From assembly GCF_024436395.1 (NCBI RefSeq), contig NZ_JAFMZO010000004.1, positions 124,001-188,000 of the forward strand: 64,000 nt of DNA, written 5' to 3'. The position numbers and the translations under genes are program-made. Positions 43,998 through 51,917 of this stretch are shown one piece after another (positions within the stretch are counted from its first letter, which is position 1; every line of letters starts with the position of its first letter). This DNA comes from Paradesertivirga mongoliensis (GTDB lineage Bacteria > Bacteroidota > Bacteroidia > Sphingobacteriales > Sphingobacteriaceae). The notes under the pieces are model-generated. The model was not told where the DNA came from and did not search any database. It saw only the letters and a list, made by a program, of their open reading frames with translations.

Positions 43998-44626
43998 ATG
44001 AGATCAAGTTAATAATTGCTGATGACCATGAGCTTTTTAGAAATGGGCTTGTAGAAATACTTAAGAAGCATGACGACATTAAAATTGTTAAAAGTGTTGC
44101 TGATGGTTTTGAGTTGATGAACGTAATAAAAGAAGAGGTCGATGCGGATATTGTTTTGCTGGATCTTACCATGCCAAAAATGGACGGTTTTGAGGTTTTA
44201 AAAGAATTAAAAGACTTAAACGCTAAAATAAAACCTATTGTGATTTCCATGCACACAGTTGGTAATTATATAGCAAAATGTGCGAGGATGGGCGCTTACA
44301 GTTACCTGTTAAAAAATACCGATGAATCTGAACTGATCTTTGCAATTAGAACAGTCTACAAAGGAAAGAAATATTTTAGCGCTGAAATTTCTGAAAAGAT
44401 GATAAACTTTATGTCTGCCCAAAGTGTCAGCGATAATGTTTTATCCAAAAAAGAGACCGAGGTTTTGGGGTTGATTTCTAAGGGGTTGACCACAAAAGAA
44501 ATCGCTGCTAAATTGTTTGTGAGTTCGCGCACAATAGAAACCCATCGCACTAATATTCTTAAAAAACTGGAAGTAAAAAACACTGCCGAACTTATTAAAA
44601 AAGCCACTGAAATAAATTTGATCTAA
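43994..44626 (+). CDS. Response regulator, NarL/LuxR family
   Basis: A 210-aa regulator. The receiver domain has the acidic pair ADDHELFRNG, the phosphoacceptor D57 in IVLLDLTMPKMDG, and the late T/K region IKPIVISMHTVGN. The C-terminal LuxR helix-turn-helix is LSKKETEVLGLISKGLTTKE followed by IAAKLFVSSRTIETHRTNIL. It is the cognate partner of the kinase just upstream. A perfect palindrome lies between its stop codon and the next gene. Confidence 0.95.
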   Translation: MNEIKLIIADDHELFRNGLVEILKKHDDIKIVKSVADGFELMNVIKEEVDADIVLLDLTMPKMDGFEVLKELKDLNAKIKPIVISMHTVGNYIAKCARMGAYSYLLKNTDESELIFAIRTVYKGKKYFSAEISEKMINFMSAQSVSDNVLSKKETEVLGLISKGLTTKEIAAKLFVSSRTIETHRTNILKKLEVKNTAELIKKATEINLI

Positions 44627-44643
44627 CTCATGAATTAAACGGC

Positions 44644-44661
44644 ATCCGTATAAATACGGAT
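44644..44661. promoter_or_regulatory. Putative response-regulator operator palindrome
   Basis: ATCCGTAT-AA-ATACGGAT: perfect 8-bp arms with a 2-base centre, 18 bases after the regulator's stop and 46 bases before the -7 box of the next gene. It has no T-run, so it is not a terminator. Its left half recurs upstream of the kinase. Confidence 0.7.
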
Positions 44662-44707
44662 ACAAATAGGGTAAATTCATATATTACCATACCCCTGTCA
44701 TCGACTG

Positions 44708-44715
44708 TAAATTTG
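44708..44715 (+). promoter_or_regulatory. Bacteroidota -7 promoter element
   Basis: TAAATTTG matches TAnnTTTG, 22 bases before the ATG of the small exported protein. No -33 TTTG is seen at the usual distance, consistent with activator dependence. Confidence 0.5.
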
Positions 44716-44737
44716 TAAGGACAGTAAAAAAACAGTC

Positions 44738-45061
44738 ATGAAAAAAGCAACATTAATTTTAGGATTGTTTGTAGTTTCCTTTGGTGCCTTAGCTCAAGAA
44801 AAAAGCGAAGTAAAACAAAGTGATCTGAAAGGTCCGGAATATAAAAACTATAAGCACTGGATGCATAAAGCGGTGCCAACAAAAATCCAGTCGGCCACCA
44901 CTGTAGAAACACTCCAGGGGCCTGATTATAAGAACCGTCAGCCGGGTAGAGCTACTTCAAAAGTGGAACAGACCTTAGTAACCACTGTTGGCAATAAGCA
45001 GCAGGAATTGAAAGGCCCTGCATATAAAAACTTCAATCATCATACCGGAAGGCCAAATTAA
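44738..45061 (+). CDS. Small exported protein with three LKGPxYKN repeats
   Basis: A 107-aa protein with signal peptide MKKATLILGLFVVSFGALAQ. The mature part has three evenly spaced repeats: DLKGPEYKNYKHW, TLQGPDYKNRQPG and ELKGPAYKNFNHH, separated by about 35 residues of Lys/Thr/Val-rich linker. Consensus is L(K/Q)GPxYKNxxxx. No family recognised. It follows the kinase/regulator operon with its own promoter and the putative operator upstream, so it is the best candidate output of that two-component system. It could be a small periplasmic or surface protein binding a partner through the Tyr/Lys motif. Confidence 0.75.
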   Translation: MKKATLILGLFVVSFGALAQEKSEVKQSDLKGPEYKNYKHWMHKAVPTKIQSATTVETLQGPDYKNRQPGRATSKVEQTLVTTVGNKQQELKGPAYKNFNHHTGRPN

Positions 45062-45087
45062 AGGTCGTTCATTCGGTTCTCTGTACT

Positions 45088-45110
45088 GGTCGTAGCGTTT
45101 CGCTACGACC
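45088..45110. repeat. REP palindrome B, copy 2
   Basis: GGTCGTAGCGTTTCGCTACGACC, with the same 10-bp arms as the copy at 36617. Confidence 0.85.
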
Positions 45111-45324
45111 TTCCATATATAACCCCTCTCTGGGCTTAAGTTTAGTATTCTGCTTTTTCCTTGATTTCATCTAAGGCTATATGACTGATATCTCGACCTG
45201 GAAATGAGATCCTTTAAAATATAATATAGATTAATAATTGGACAACCATACTCAAAGGTTTGGATCTGATTACGAACAGGCTATTACCTGGTTCTTAACA
45301 AGTGCCGGAAAGCTTCGCAAATCG

Positions 45325-45455
45325 TTCGCTCGTTTCCGAACAATTCCCGAAGAATGTTAGGTGTTTTCCGAACGTTTCCCGAACAGTTTCCGAACAAATG
45401 GTAGGTTTTCCCGAACAACTCCCGAACAAACCCGGGAACACTCCCGAATATGGTA
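45325..45455. repeat. CCCGAACAA repeat array
   Basis: Nine to ten units of TT(T/C)CCGAACA(A/G) at about 11-base spacing, twice interrupted by (T)GTTAGGTG/TGGTAGGT, giving a higher-order period near 42 bases. Open frames over it on both strands have no starts with supporting context. 45111-45324 shows nothing else. Confidence 0.75.
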
Positions 45456-45552
45456 CCTGTTTGGTAATATCCTGTCCCCATCCAATCCCGGATATTAGCC
45501 GAAGAAGCTTCGAATCATTCCGGTTGTTCGCACAGCAAGGTTGGCCTTTGGG

Positions 45553-45690
45553 TGGTGTACTTGTGCCTATAGACACGGTATTCGGTCTGAACAGGTATTG
45601 TGGATTAGCGAAGATTATCTGATGAGCAGTGCAGGGGATTATTCGGGAGAGTGTGATTTGCTAACGATTGAAAATTGTATGAAGGGCGAT
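45553..45690 (+). pseudogene. RAYT C-terminal fragment, EDYLMSSAGDY type
   Basis: WISEDYLMSSAGDYSGECDL followed by LTIENCMKG is a recognisable RAYT end (PEDYxxSSAxDYxGxxxLLxIE), preceded by GGTGGTGTACTTGTGCC, a motif also found at 37619, 58139 and 63142. No N-terminal part remains. Confidence 0.75.
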
Positions 45691-45816
45691 AGATTCGCTG
45701 TTCTCGCTTCATCTTCATTGCAAATGAGGCCGATTCACGGACTTAAGCCAGCGAAAGGCAGGTTTCTTGGAAGAGTTACTCTATATTTAGCAAAAATATT
45801 TTCCGGAACTTAACAC

Positions 45817-46419
45817 ATGGCTTCTGTACTCATTTTATTTGCCCATCCGGTTTACGAAAAATCAAGGGTAAACAGGCAGTTAATAGACAAAATAGCCGAT
45901 CTCGATCAGGTTACCATCCACGACCTGTATGAGGTCTACCCCGATTTCGACATTGACGTTGCGCAAGAACAGGCATTGCTTCTGGCACACGATATCATTG
46001 TTTTTCATCACCCGTTTTACTGGTACAGTGTTCCACCCTTGCTAAAGCAGTGGATGGATCTGGTGCTCGAACACGGATGGGCCTACGGAAAGGGCGGTAC
46101 TCAGCTCAGAAATAAAAAGATCTTCAATGCTTTTAGTTCGGGAGGAAGTTTTGCTGCCTATCAGAAGGAAGGACACAACAGGTATACCATTACAGAGCTG
46201 ATGGCACCATTCGATCAGACAGCTTTCTTATGTAAAATGACTTATTATCCTCCTTTCGTAGTTCATAATTCGCATCTGTTGTCTCCTGAAGAGGTAGCAG
46301 TCTTTGCGGATCAATACCGTGAAATTATTACTGGGCTGCGTGACGGCAGGTTTAGTGAAGACGATCTGGTTAGCGCATCCTATATGAACTCGCTGATACA
46401 AAAATCTTATTCCTTGTAA
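45817..46419 (+). CDS. KefF/KefG-like NAD(P)H quinone reductase (antiporter ancillary subunit)
   Basis: A 200-aa flavodoxin-fold reductase: VLILFAHPVYEKSRVNRQLI, IIVFHHPFYWYSVPPLLKQW, LEHGWAYGKGGTQLRNK and SSGGSFAAYQKEGHN are landmarks of the KefF/KefG group, which bind FMN and activate a Kef potassium/proton antiporter. The next gene is exactly such an antiporter, starting 1 base after this one ends, so the pair forms one operon and one complex at the inner membrane. It protects against electrophiles by acidifying the cytoplasm in characterised cases. Confidence 0.9.
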   Translation: MASVLILFAHPVYEKSRVNRQLIDKIADLDQVTIHDLYEVYPDFDIDVAQEQALLLAHDIIVFHHPFYWYSVPPLLKQWMDLVLEHGWAYGKGGTQLRNKKIFNAFSSGGSFAAYQKEGHNRYTITELMAPFDQTAFLCKMTYYPPFVVHNSHLLSPEEVAVFADQYREIITGLRDGRFSEDDLVSASYMNSLIQKSYSL

Positions 46420-46420
46420 A

Positions 46421-48325
46421 ATGGATAAAAACTCTTTTTTAATACAGGCAATAGTTTACCTGTCTGCCGCAGTGGTGGCGGTAAATCTGGCAAAGCGTCT
46501 GGGCCTTGGCTCTGTTCTCGGTTATTTATTTGCGGGCATTGCTATTGGCCCATATCTTCTTGGCTTTGTAGGCGAAGAAGGGAAGGAGCTGATGCATATT
46601 GCCGAATTTGGCGTGGTAATGATGTTGTTTGTCATTGGCCTTGAGCTCGAACCCAATCTGCTCTGGCGTATGCGTAAGTTAATCTTGGGTTTGGGCGGTC
46701 TGCAAATACTGGTTTCTGCAATCGCATTGGGCAGCATTGCTTACCTGGCTGGTCAGGTATGGCAGTCTTCCCTCGTTATCGGCCTGATCCTGGCGCTCTC
46801 ATCTACGGCTATTGTGATGCAGACCCTCACTGAGAAAAGCTTATTAAAAACCAAAGCTGGTCAATCGTCTTTTGCGGTACTGCTTTCGCAGGATATCGCT
46901 GTTATCCCTATGCTGGCTATTTTTCCTTTACTCGCTACACAGCAAACTAATGTGGTCAGTACAAGTTTCATAGCTAACCTTCCGGGATGGCAGCAAACCC
47001 TTCTCGTTTTAGCAGCCATTGGAGGAATCATTCTGGCCGGAAAATATGTTGTCGGACCTGTATTCAGATGGGTGGCAAAAACCCACCAGCGCGAACTGTT
47101 TATGGCAACTGCTATTTTGTTGGTTTTTTGTATCGCAGAACTGATGATCATGGTTGGATTGAGCCCGGCACTGGGAACCTTCCTTGCAGGAGTGGTGTTG
47201 GCCAACAGCGAGTACCGGCATGAACTGGAAAGCGATATAGAACCTTTCAAAGGATTGCTTCTGGGGCTCTTTTTTATTGCTGTGGGCGCTTCTATCAATT
47301 TTGGACTTATTGCCGCCAACCCAGGGCTTATTTTAACACTGGTTCTCGGCCTGGTGATTGTTAAGGGTGTTATCCTGTATGTTTTAGGCGCATTCTTCGA
47401 CATTAAAGGCGACCAGAATATGCTGTTTGCTGTTGCATTGGCGCAATCGGGAGAATTTGCCTTTGTGCTTTTTTCTTTTGCCGGACAATATCAGTTGCTG
47501 GATGAACAAACCACCAGCGTTCTGGTCGCGGTTGTGGCAATAAGCATGGCCTTAAGTCCGCTGATGTTTGTATTGAACGAACGTTTGATCATGCCACGCT
47601 TCTTCACAAAACAAAAAGCAAAGCGCGAAAGCGACGACATCCATGAAACGCATCCGGTGATAATAGCCGGCTTTGGACGCTACGGAAATATTGTTGGCCG
47701 CTTTTTAAAGGCCAATGGCATTTCTGCAACAATCCTCGACAATGATTCCGACCGCGTCGATCTCCTCAGGAAATTTGGATTTAAAGTATATTATGGCGAC
47801 GCTTCGCGCTTTGATCTGATGAAAGCGGCCGGCGCCGAAAGCGCCAAACTAATCATTATTGCAATGGATACACCAGAACAGTGCCTGCAAATGGTGAGCT
47901 TGGTAAAGAGCCATTTTCCTCATCTGAAAATCCTTTCTAGGGCATACGATCGCAAAGATGCCTTCGATCTAATGGATGCAGGGGTAGATAACATTTATCG
48001 GGAAACACTTGATTCTTCCTTGCGAATGGGCACAGACGCCCTAAGTATGCTCGGCTTGAGGGCCTATAATACACATCGGGCTGCTCGAACTTTTCTTCGT
48101 TATGATGAAAAAGCACTAACTGAACTTCTCAATTATCGTAAGGATACTTCATCCTATATAAAAGTAGCACGAGACCGCATCGCAGAACTTGAAGAACTGA
48201 TATTAAGCGATATGCGTGATATTGAAATCACTGAAAGAGATAGCGGCTGGGATAGTGACGCTTTACGAAAGGCAGTGGCCGGAAAAGATGTGTCGGGAAA
48301 TGCTTCTTCAAACGAGATTTTCTAA
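46421..48325 (+). CDS. KefB/KefC-type potassium/proton antiporter (CPA2)
   Basis: A 634-aa protein with about twelve membrane segments in the first 385 residues (VYLSAAVVAVNLAKRLGLGS, GLILALSSTAIVMQTL, the FLAGVVLANSEYRHELE motif with the gating region) and a C-terminal RCK/TrkA-N nucleotide-binding domain (HPVIIAGFGRYGNIVGRFLK, YGDASRFDLMKAAGA). The last 100 residues are a charged helical tail. Kef proteins exchange potassium for protons and are held shut by glutathione and opened by glutathione adducts in proteobacteria; whether thiols gate this one is not shown. Coupled to the reductase gene 1 base upstream. Confidence 0.93.
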   Translation: MDKNSFLIQAIVYLSAAVVAVNLAKRLGLGSVLGYLFAGIAIGPYLLGFVGEEGKELMHIAEFGVVMMLFVIGLELEPNLLWRMRKLILGLGGLQILVSAIALGSIAYLAGQVWQSSLVIGLILALSSTAIVMQTLTEKSLLKTKAGQSSFAVLLSQDIAVIPMLAIFPLLATQQTNVVSTSFIANLPGWQQTLLVLAAIGGIILAGKYVVGPVFRWVAKTHQRELFMATAILLVFCIAELMIMVGLSPALGTFLAGVVLANSEYRHELESDIEPFKGLLLGLFFIAVGASINFGLIAANPGLILTLVLGLVIVKGVILYVLGAFFDIKGDQNMLFAVALAQSGEFAFVLFSFAGQYQLLDEQTTSVLVAVVAISMALSPLMFVLNERLIMPRFFTKQKAKRESDDIHETHPVIIAGFGRYGNIVGRFLKANGISATILDNDSDRVDLLRKFGFKVYYGDASRFDLMKAAGAESAKLIIIAMDTPEQCLQMVSLVKSHFPHLKILSRAYDRKDAFDLMDAGVDNIYRETLDSSLRMGTDALSMLGLRAYNTHRAARTFLRYDEKALTELLNYRKDTSSYIKVARDRIAELEELILSDMRDIEITERDSGWDSDALRKAVAGKDVSGNASSNEIF

Positions 48326-48391
48326 CCAGGACACGGTAAAAGAACGTTAATACTCGACAAACTATCGATCGAACTATGTTTCCTTCCTTCC

Positions 48392-48423
48392 CCGCAGAGT
48401 CTCCTCCTTCAGGGACTCTGCGG
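48392..48423. repeat. CCGCAGAGTC hairpin, copy 1
   Basis: CCGCAGAGTC and GACTCTGCGG arms with a 12-base loop (TCCTCCTTCAGG). A shorter-stem copy with the same loop is at 58051, and the CCCCGCAGA start recurs at 51493 and 63014. Confidence 0.8.
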
Positions 48424-48555
48424 TAGACGTTTTTTCTTGTCTTTAATCTACTATGCCCGTCAGAAGAACAATCTATGAATCTCAGGAGTTTACTTCATCA
48501 CCTTCGCCTGTGCCCGATGGCAAAGCTGTTCGAACTGACAAACAGCTAATGCTGA

Positions 48556-48775
48556 GCATCTGATAGAACAAAAGCTTAACTACCTGCCCGTTCTGCAGGC
48601 GGGCATCCATGAAAATGCCAGTAAGGGAGACGACAGGTTGGTCGACAAGCCAGCTGATTACGAACATAGCACAGTGCAGTTTTACATATTGAATGAAGAG
48701 TGTCCAATTCCGATTACAACATATCTGGAATTACAGGATATTGATTTAACCATCTTAACTCCGCAGGTCCTTGAA
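48556..48775 (+). pseudogene. RAYT C-terminal fragment split by a palindrome
   Basis: Reads EQKLNYL, then a TGCCCGTTCTGCAGGCGGGCA palindrome-bearing insert, then HENASK, and after more disruption LVDKPADYEHSTVQFYILNE followed by PIPITTYLELQDIDLTIL. The expected uninterrupted RAYT reading is QKLNYIHENPV...GLVDKP. The end matches the fragment at 36516. 48326-48555 has only the hairpin above. Confidence 0.8.
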
Positions 48776-48869
48776 AAAAGAAACTCTGCGGAAAATAAAA
48801 TCCCGATTTCAAGGTATCTTTTTATAATAAATACCGTACAAGTCGTACCAAACATTGAAAACAGTATTT

Positions 48870-49436
48870 ATGTCAAAAACAAAACAAAAGGCGCCTAAAA
48901 AAGATCTGAGACCGGTGATGACGGCAAAAAAGCATTGGATTGTTTATATTCTTCCTGCCGCGGTTGTAATTGCCGGATTAGCACTTGTAACAGGAGAACA
49001 TCCTATTTTTAAAGCAGCAGGAGCCGGCTTAAGTCTGTTCGGCCTGGTTCTGATTCTGAAACGAGCAACTGAAAAATGGCACCTTACCGATCAGCACTTA
49101 ATTATTGAAGAGGGTATCATGCCCTGGGCTAAAAATTACCATGAAGTTTCAGTTCATGATATTTATAAAACTCAAACGGACGCAAATCCCCGGTTAAAAA
49201 AGCTTTTTAACGTAGGAACCGTAAAAGCTAGAAGAAGAGCGGATAATTGCTTAGGTTTTAAGCATTCCTTTGTGGCAAACCCGGAAGAATTTTCAGATAA
49301 GTTACAGACGATCGTTCAGAAGCTTCCGAGCAATAATCTGAACACACTATATGAGCTAAAGGAAAAGGGAGCAATTTCAGAAACACAATACAATGTGATG
49401 AAATTAGGGCACATCACCCATCAGCACCTTTCTTAG
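48870..49436 (+). CDS. PH-domain (bPH2-like) membrane protein with SHOCT tail
   Basis: A 188-aa protein starting MSKTKQKAPKKD, chosen as the start because the upstream MKTVF adds nothing. Two membrane segments (about residues 24-45 and 52-65: IVYILPAAVVIAGLALV, FKAAGAGLSLFGLVLIL) precede a bacterial PH-like domain (EKWHLTDQHLIIEEGIMPWA, VSVHDIYKTQTDANPRLKKL). The C-terminus NTLYELKEKGAISETQYNVM is a SHOCT-type oligomerisation motif. Function unknown. Stands alone. Confidence 0.8.
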   Translation: MSKTKQKAPKKDLRPVMTAKKHWIVYILPAAVVIAGLALVTGEHPIFKAAGAGLSLFGLVLILKRATEKWHLTDQHLIIEEGIMPWAKNYHEVSVHDIYKTQTDANPRLKKLFNVGTVKARRRADNCLGFKHSFVANPEEFSDKLQTIVQKLPSNNLNTLYELKEKGAISETQYNVMKLGHITHQHLS

Positions 49437-49460
49437 ATAACTTAAATCGACAACATACTT

Positions 49461-49483
49461 GGTCGTAGCCTCTCGCTACGACC
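49461..49483. repeat. REP palindrome B, copy 3
   Basis: GGTCGTAGCC-TCT-CGCTACGACC, one mismatch in the arms. Followed at 49566-49607 by three to four AAGTATGGTTT units of about 11 bases. 49484-49742 shows no gene. Confidence 0.8.
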
Positions 49484-49742
49484 TTCCATCTCACTGTCCA
49501 CGGAGTTCCGTAGGGCTCTACAGATTCAAATATAGAGATGAGTCTGACTCGTTTCCCTCACGTTGTTTAAGTATGGTTCAAGTATGGTTTAAGTATGGGT
49601 AGTGTATGACATGTCATCTCTAAGTCGTCCTCGTTTGTAGCGAGGATGCAGCGAGGTCTGCGAATTTTCGCCGGTATTCTTTCCAGTTGTGTTAAATTTT
49701 AAATTTGGAGACCATCAACAGTATCCGGGAATCACTATTAAA

Positions 49743-50642
49743 TCAACCAGTTAGCCCTTCGTTTACCTCAATCTTATATCCTTTGCCATGAACATTCAGA
49801 AGTCGTACGCTGGGGTCGTTTTCCAGTTTTTTGCGGAGTTTGGAAATAAACATGTCTAAACTGCGGCCAACAATTATCCCTTCATCTTCCCATACTTTTT
49901 GAAGCTCGGCTCTTTCTATCAGCGTATTTTGTTTGCCTGCAAGAATGTATAACACTTTTGATTCCTTGTCCGAGAGTTCAATTCGTTCATTACCATATTC
50001 CAGATAGTGATTGTCTTTATAGAATTTATAGCTCCCGATAGAAATAAACCGGGAGGTACCTGAGAGTGATTTTAACGGTCGGCCGGACGTCCTTTTCTGT
50101 CTGCTATTTATTCTTAGTCCCGCAAAAATCAGAAGGAGTGCTGTCAAACCGCCACCGGCCCCTACATAATAGTCCTTGCTTAGGGTATTAAGTGTTGATC
50201 TCCGGAAGGTGATTTTTATAGAATAACATCCTTCTGGCTGTTTCCTGCCTTTACAAGCCACCACATCAGTCTTTTCTGTTTTAAGAACAGCGAATCCGTA
50301 TACCACCTGATTCTTTTGGCATTCTACAACGTTTACTATATAGTCAGAAGGTAACTGACTCCTTTCTACACCTTGCCGGATGATTTTTACAATAGAATCC
50401 GGTGTAAACTGAAAGCTGCTCTCAAAGCGGATATGATACTGATTATCCCCTGTTTTATTAACCGGTAAAACCCTCGAACTGCTATCACCGGAACTTAGTA
50501 GAATCTTATGCCCAATGTTTCGCATGACGATAATCTCTCTGGCAGATATAAAATCGCTATCGTCCGACTTGAAGCATAGAGTCGCAGAAACTACAATCAG
50601 AAGGAATGCAGTAATGAAAAGAAATGGAGACCTTAACTTCAT
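49743..50642 (-). CDS. Membrane-bound one-component regulator with winged helix
   Basis: A 299-aa transmembrane regulator. An N-terminal hydrophobic segment (LFITAFLLIVVSATLCF) is followed by a periplasmic domain of about 130 residues with three cysteines (NVVECQKNQVVYGF, VACKGRKQPEGCYSI), a second membrane helix (YYVGAGGGLTALLLIFAGL), and a cytoplasmic OmpR/PhoB-type winged helix (LEYGNERIELSDKESKVLYI, RSLDMFISKLRKKLENDPSV, HGKGYKIEV). The DNA-binding domain is at the C-terminus, the reverse of ToxR. It is transcribed divergently from an exported protein across a 220-base gap with four TTTAC repeats, its probable operator. Confidence 0.85.
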   Translation of the reverse strand: MKLRSPFLFITAFLLIVVSATLCFKSDDSDFISAREIIVMRNIGHKILLSSGDSSSRVLPVNKTGDNQYHIRFESSFQFTPDSIVKIIRQGVERSQLPSDYIVNVVECQKNQVVYGFAVLKTEKTDVVACKGRKQPEGCYSIKITFRRSTLNTLSKDYYVGAGGGLTALLLIFAGLRINSRQKRTSGRPLKSLSGTSRFISIGSYKFYKDNHYLEYGNERIELSDKESKVLYILAGKQNTLIERAELQKVWEDEGIIVGRSLDMFISKLRKKLENDPSVRLLNVHGKGYKIEVNEGLTG

Positions 50643-50690
50643 ACGTAAAAATATGCATTATCTATCGTCATAGCATCGGATGGAGCTGAT

Positions 50691-50727
50691 TTTACATAGT
50701 TTACAATTCATTTTACACTATTTTACT
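50691..50727. promoter_or_regulatory. Four TTTAC(A/T) direct repeats, candidate winged-helix operator
   Basis: TTTACA at 50691, 50700 and 50712 and TTTACT at 50722, starts spaced 9, 12 and 10 bases, close to one helical turn. OmpR/PhoB-type regulators bind such direct repeats. They sit 24 bases before a TACGTTTG -7 box (50751-50758) that serves the rightward gene. Confidence 0.6.
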
Positions 50728-50862
50728 AACAACCAGAATACGTTGTCAATTACGTTTGTAGAAACAGAACTGACAGGCAATGGAAAATAAAGGAAACGTT
50801 TAACATATCCCTTTTCTGTTTAAAAATTTTGTAATCAATTGTTCAATTAAAATTTAAGAATT

Positions 50863-51411
50863 ATGAAAAGAGTCATCTCCGCGCTGATCTTGCTGCTGGT
50901 TGTGGTAAGCGGACTAGTATTTGCTAATCGTGAAATCAAAAATGAAACTAAGCCATCCCCAAAGCCCTTGTCCATTGCTGACACGAAAACCCGCCTGGAA
51001 GGCAGGAAAATATGGGAGGCTACTCCTGACGGTAGAAAGTTCAAAGAATGGCAGGCTTCTCCTGCAGCTCAAAAAGTGTATGCCAGTCATGATAAAATAA
51101 GGACGTACATAAATGCTTATTCCAATATGGAGGGCTTTGTAACCTCTCTTTCTTTTCGGTCGCAACCCATTGGAAAACCAGGACCAAAATGGGTTATAGT
51201 CCGCATTAATGGCGAACATTATATGATGCAATACAGTGTTAAGGATTTTCAAGCTTTAAGTAGCCTGAAAGTTAATGACAAAATACTTATCAGAAGCCGA
51301 AGCGCAGGGTATTCACCAAATCATCCATATTTAATTATATCGGGCGACTATATAGAGCGAAATGGTAAGGTACTTGTTAAACGTGATTTTAGCAAAAAGG
51401 GCGGTTGTTGA
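50863..51411 (+). CDS. Exported hypothetical protein, 182 aa
   Basis: Signal peptide MKRVISALILLLVVVSGLVF. The mature part has an EGRKIWEATPDGRKFKEWQA segment, a beta region (MEGFVTSLSFRSQPIGKPGP, WVIVRINGEHYMMQYSVKDF) and KVNDKILIRSRSAGYSPNHP, which reads like a small OB- or SH3-type fold. Ends KRDFSKKGGC. No family recognised. It is divergent from the membrane regulator and carries a good -7 box after that regulator's putative operator, so it is the likely target. Confidence 0.7.
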   Translation: MKRVISALILLLVVVSGLVFANREIKNETKPSPKPLSIADTKTRLEGRKIWEATPDGRKFKEWQASPAAQKVYASHDKIRTYINAYSNMEGFVTSLSFRSQPIGKPGPKWVIVRINGEHYMMQYSVKDFQALSSLKVNDKILIRSRSAGYSPNHPYLIISGDYIERNGKVLVKRDFSKKGGC

Positions 51412-51692
51412 GGATTGCCGGTTGAGCGATGCTAAATGCCAGGGGTGTGATCAAACAGGAAATCAGGCTTTGAAGGATATATTGGGTTTCTTCCCCGCAG
51501 ATTCTCTTCCTTCCGACACACTGCGTAGAGGAGGTTGTCATCCGATGGTTCAGGCCAGTTTGCTATAGCCTTCCGATGACTTTAACGCACATCCTCGGTT
51601 CCCAGGCGCGAGAGGGTTTCCTATGTAGGAAACAGATTGCCACGGCGCCAACTCACAAAGCCTGCACAAGCCCCGCAATGACGTTATTCTGT

Positions 51693-51790
51693 TCTGTATC
51701 CCTCCGTTTGGAAAAGAACTTGCACCTTGTCGTCATTGCGAGGCCGAAGCAGAGCCCCAAAGCGCAGGAGCCGTGGCAATCTCAAGCCTA
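51693..51790. repeat. GTCATTGCGAGG-type dispersed repeat, copy 1
   Basis: TGTTCTGTATCCxTCCGTTT, GAACTTG, CACCTTGTCGTCATTGCGAG, GCCGTGGCAATCTC. The ordered blocks recur at 54590-54690. The rest of 51412-51917 holds the CCCCGCAGA motif near 51493 and no gene. Confidence 0.75.
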
Positions 51791-51917
51791 CGGAGGTGTA
51801 CGCTATAATATTTTTACTTCCTCAATTACGGTTCAATTTTCCAGAATTTTGTTGGATGGATTTTAGCTTAAAATAGTTAATTTACATCTTATAATCTTCA
51901 TGACTTAACCTTATCAC

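Noticed and set aside
45302-45622. Forward frame of 106 codons over the CCGAACAA array
   Set aside because: Repeat-derived, begins and ends in unrelated DNA, and overlaps a RAYT remnant.
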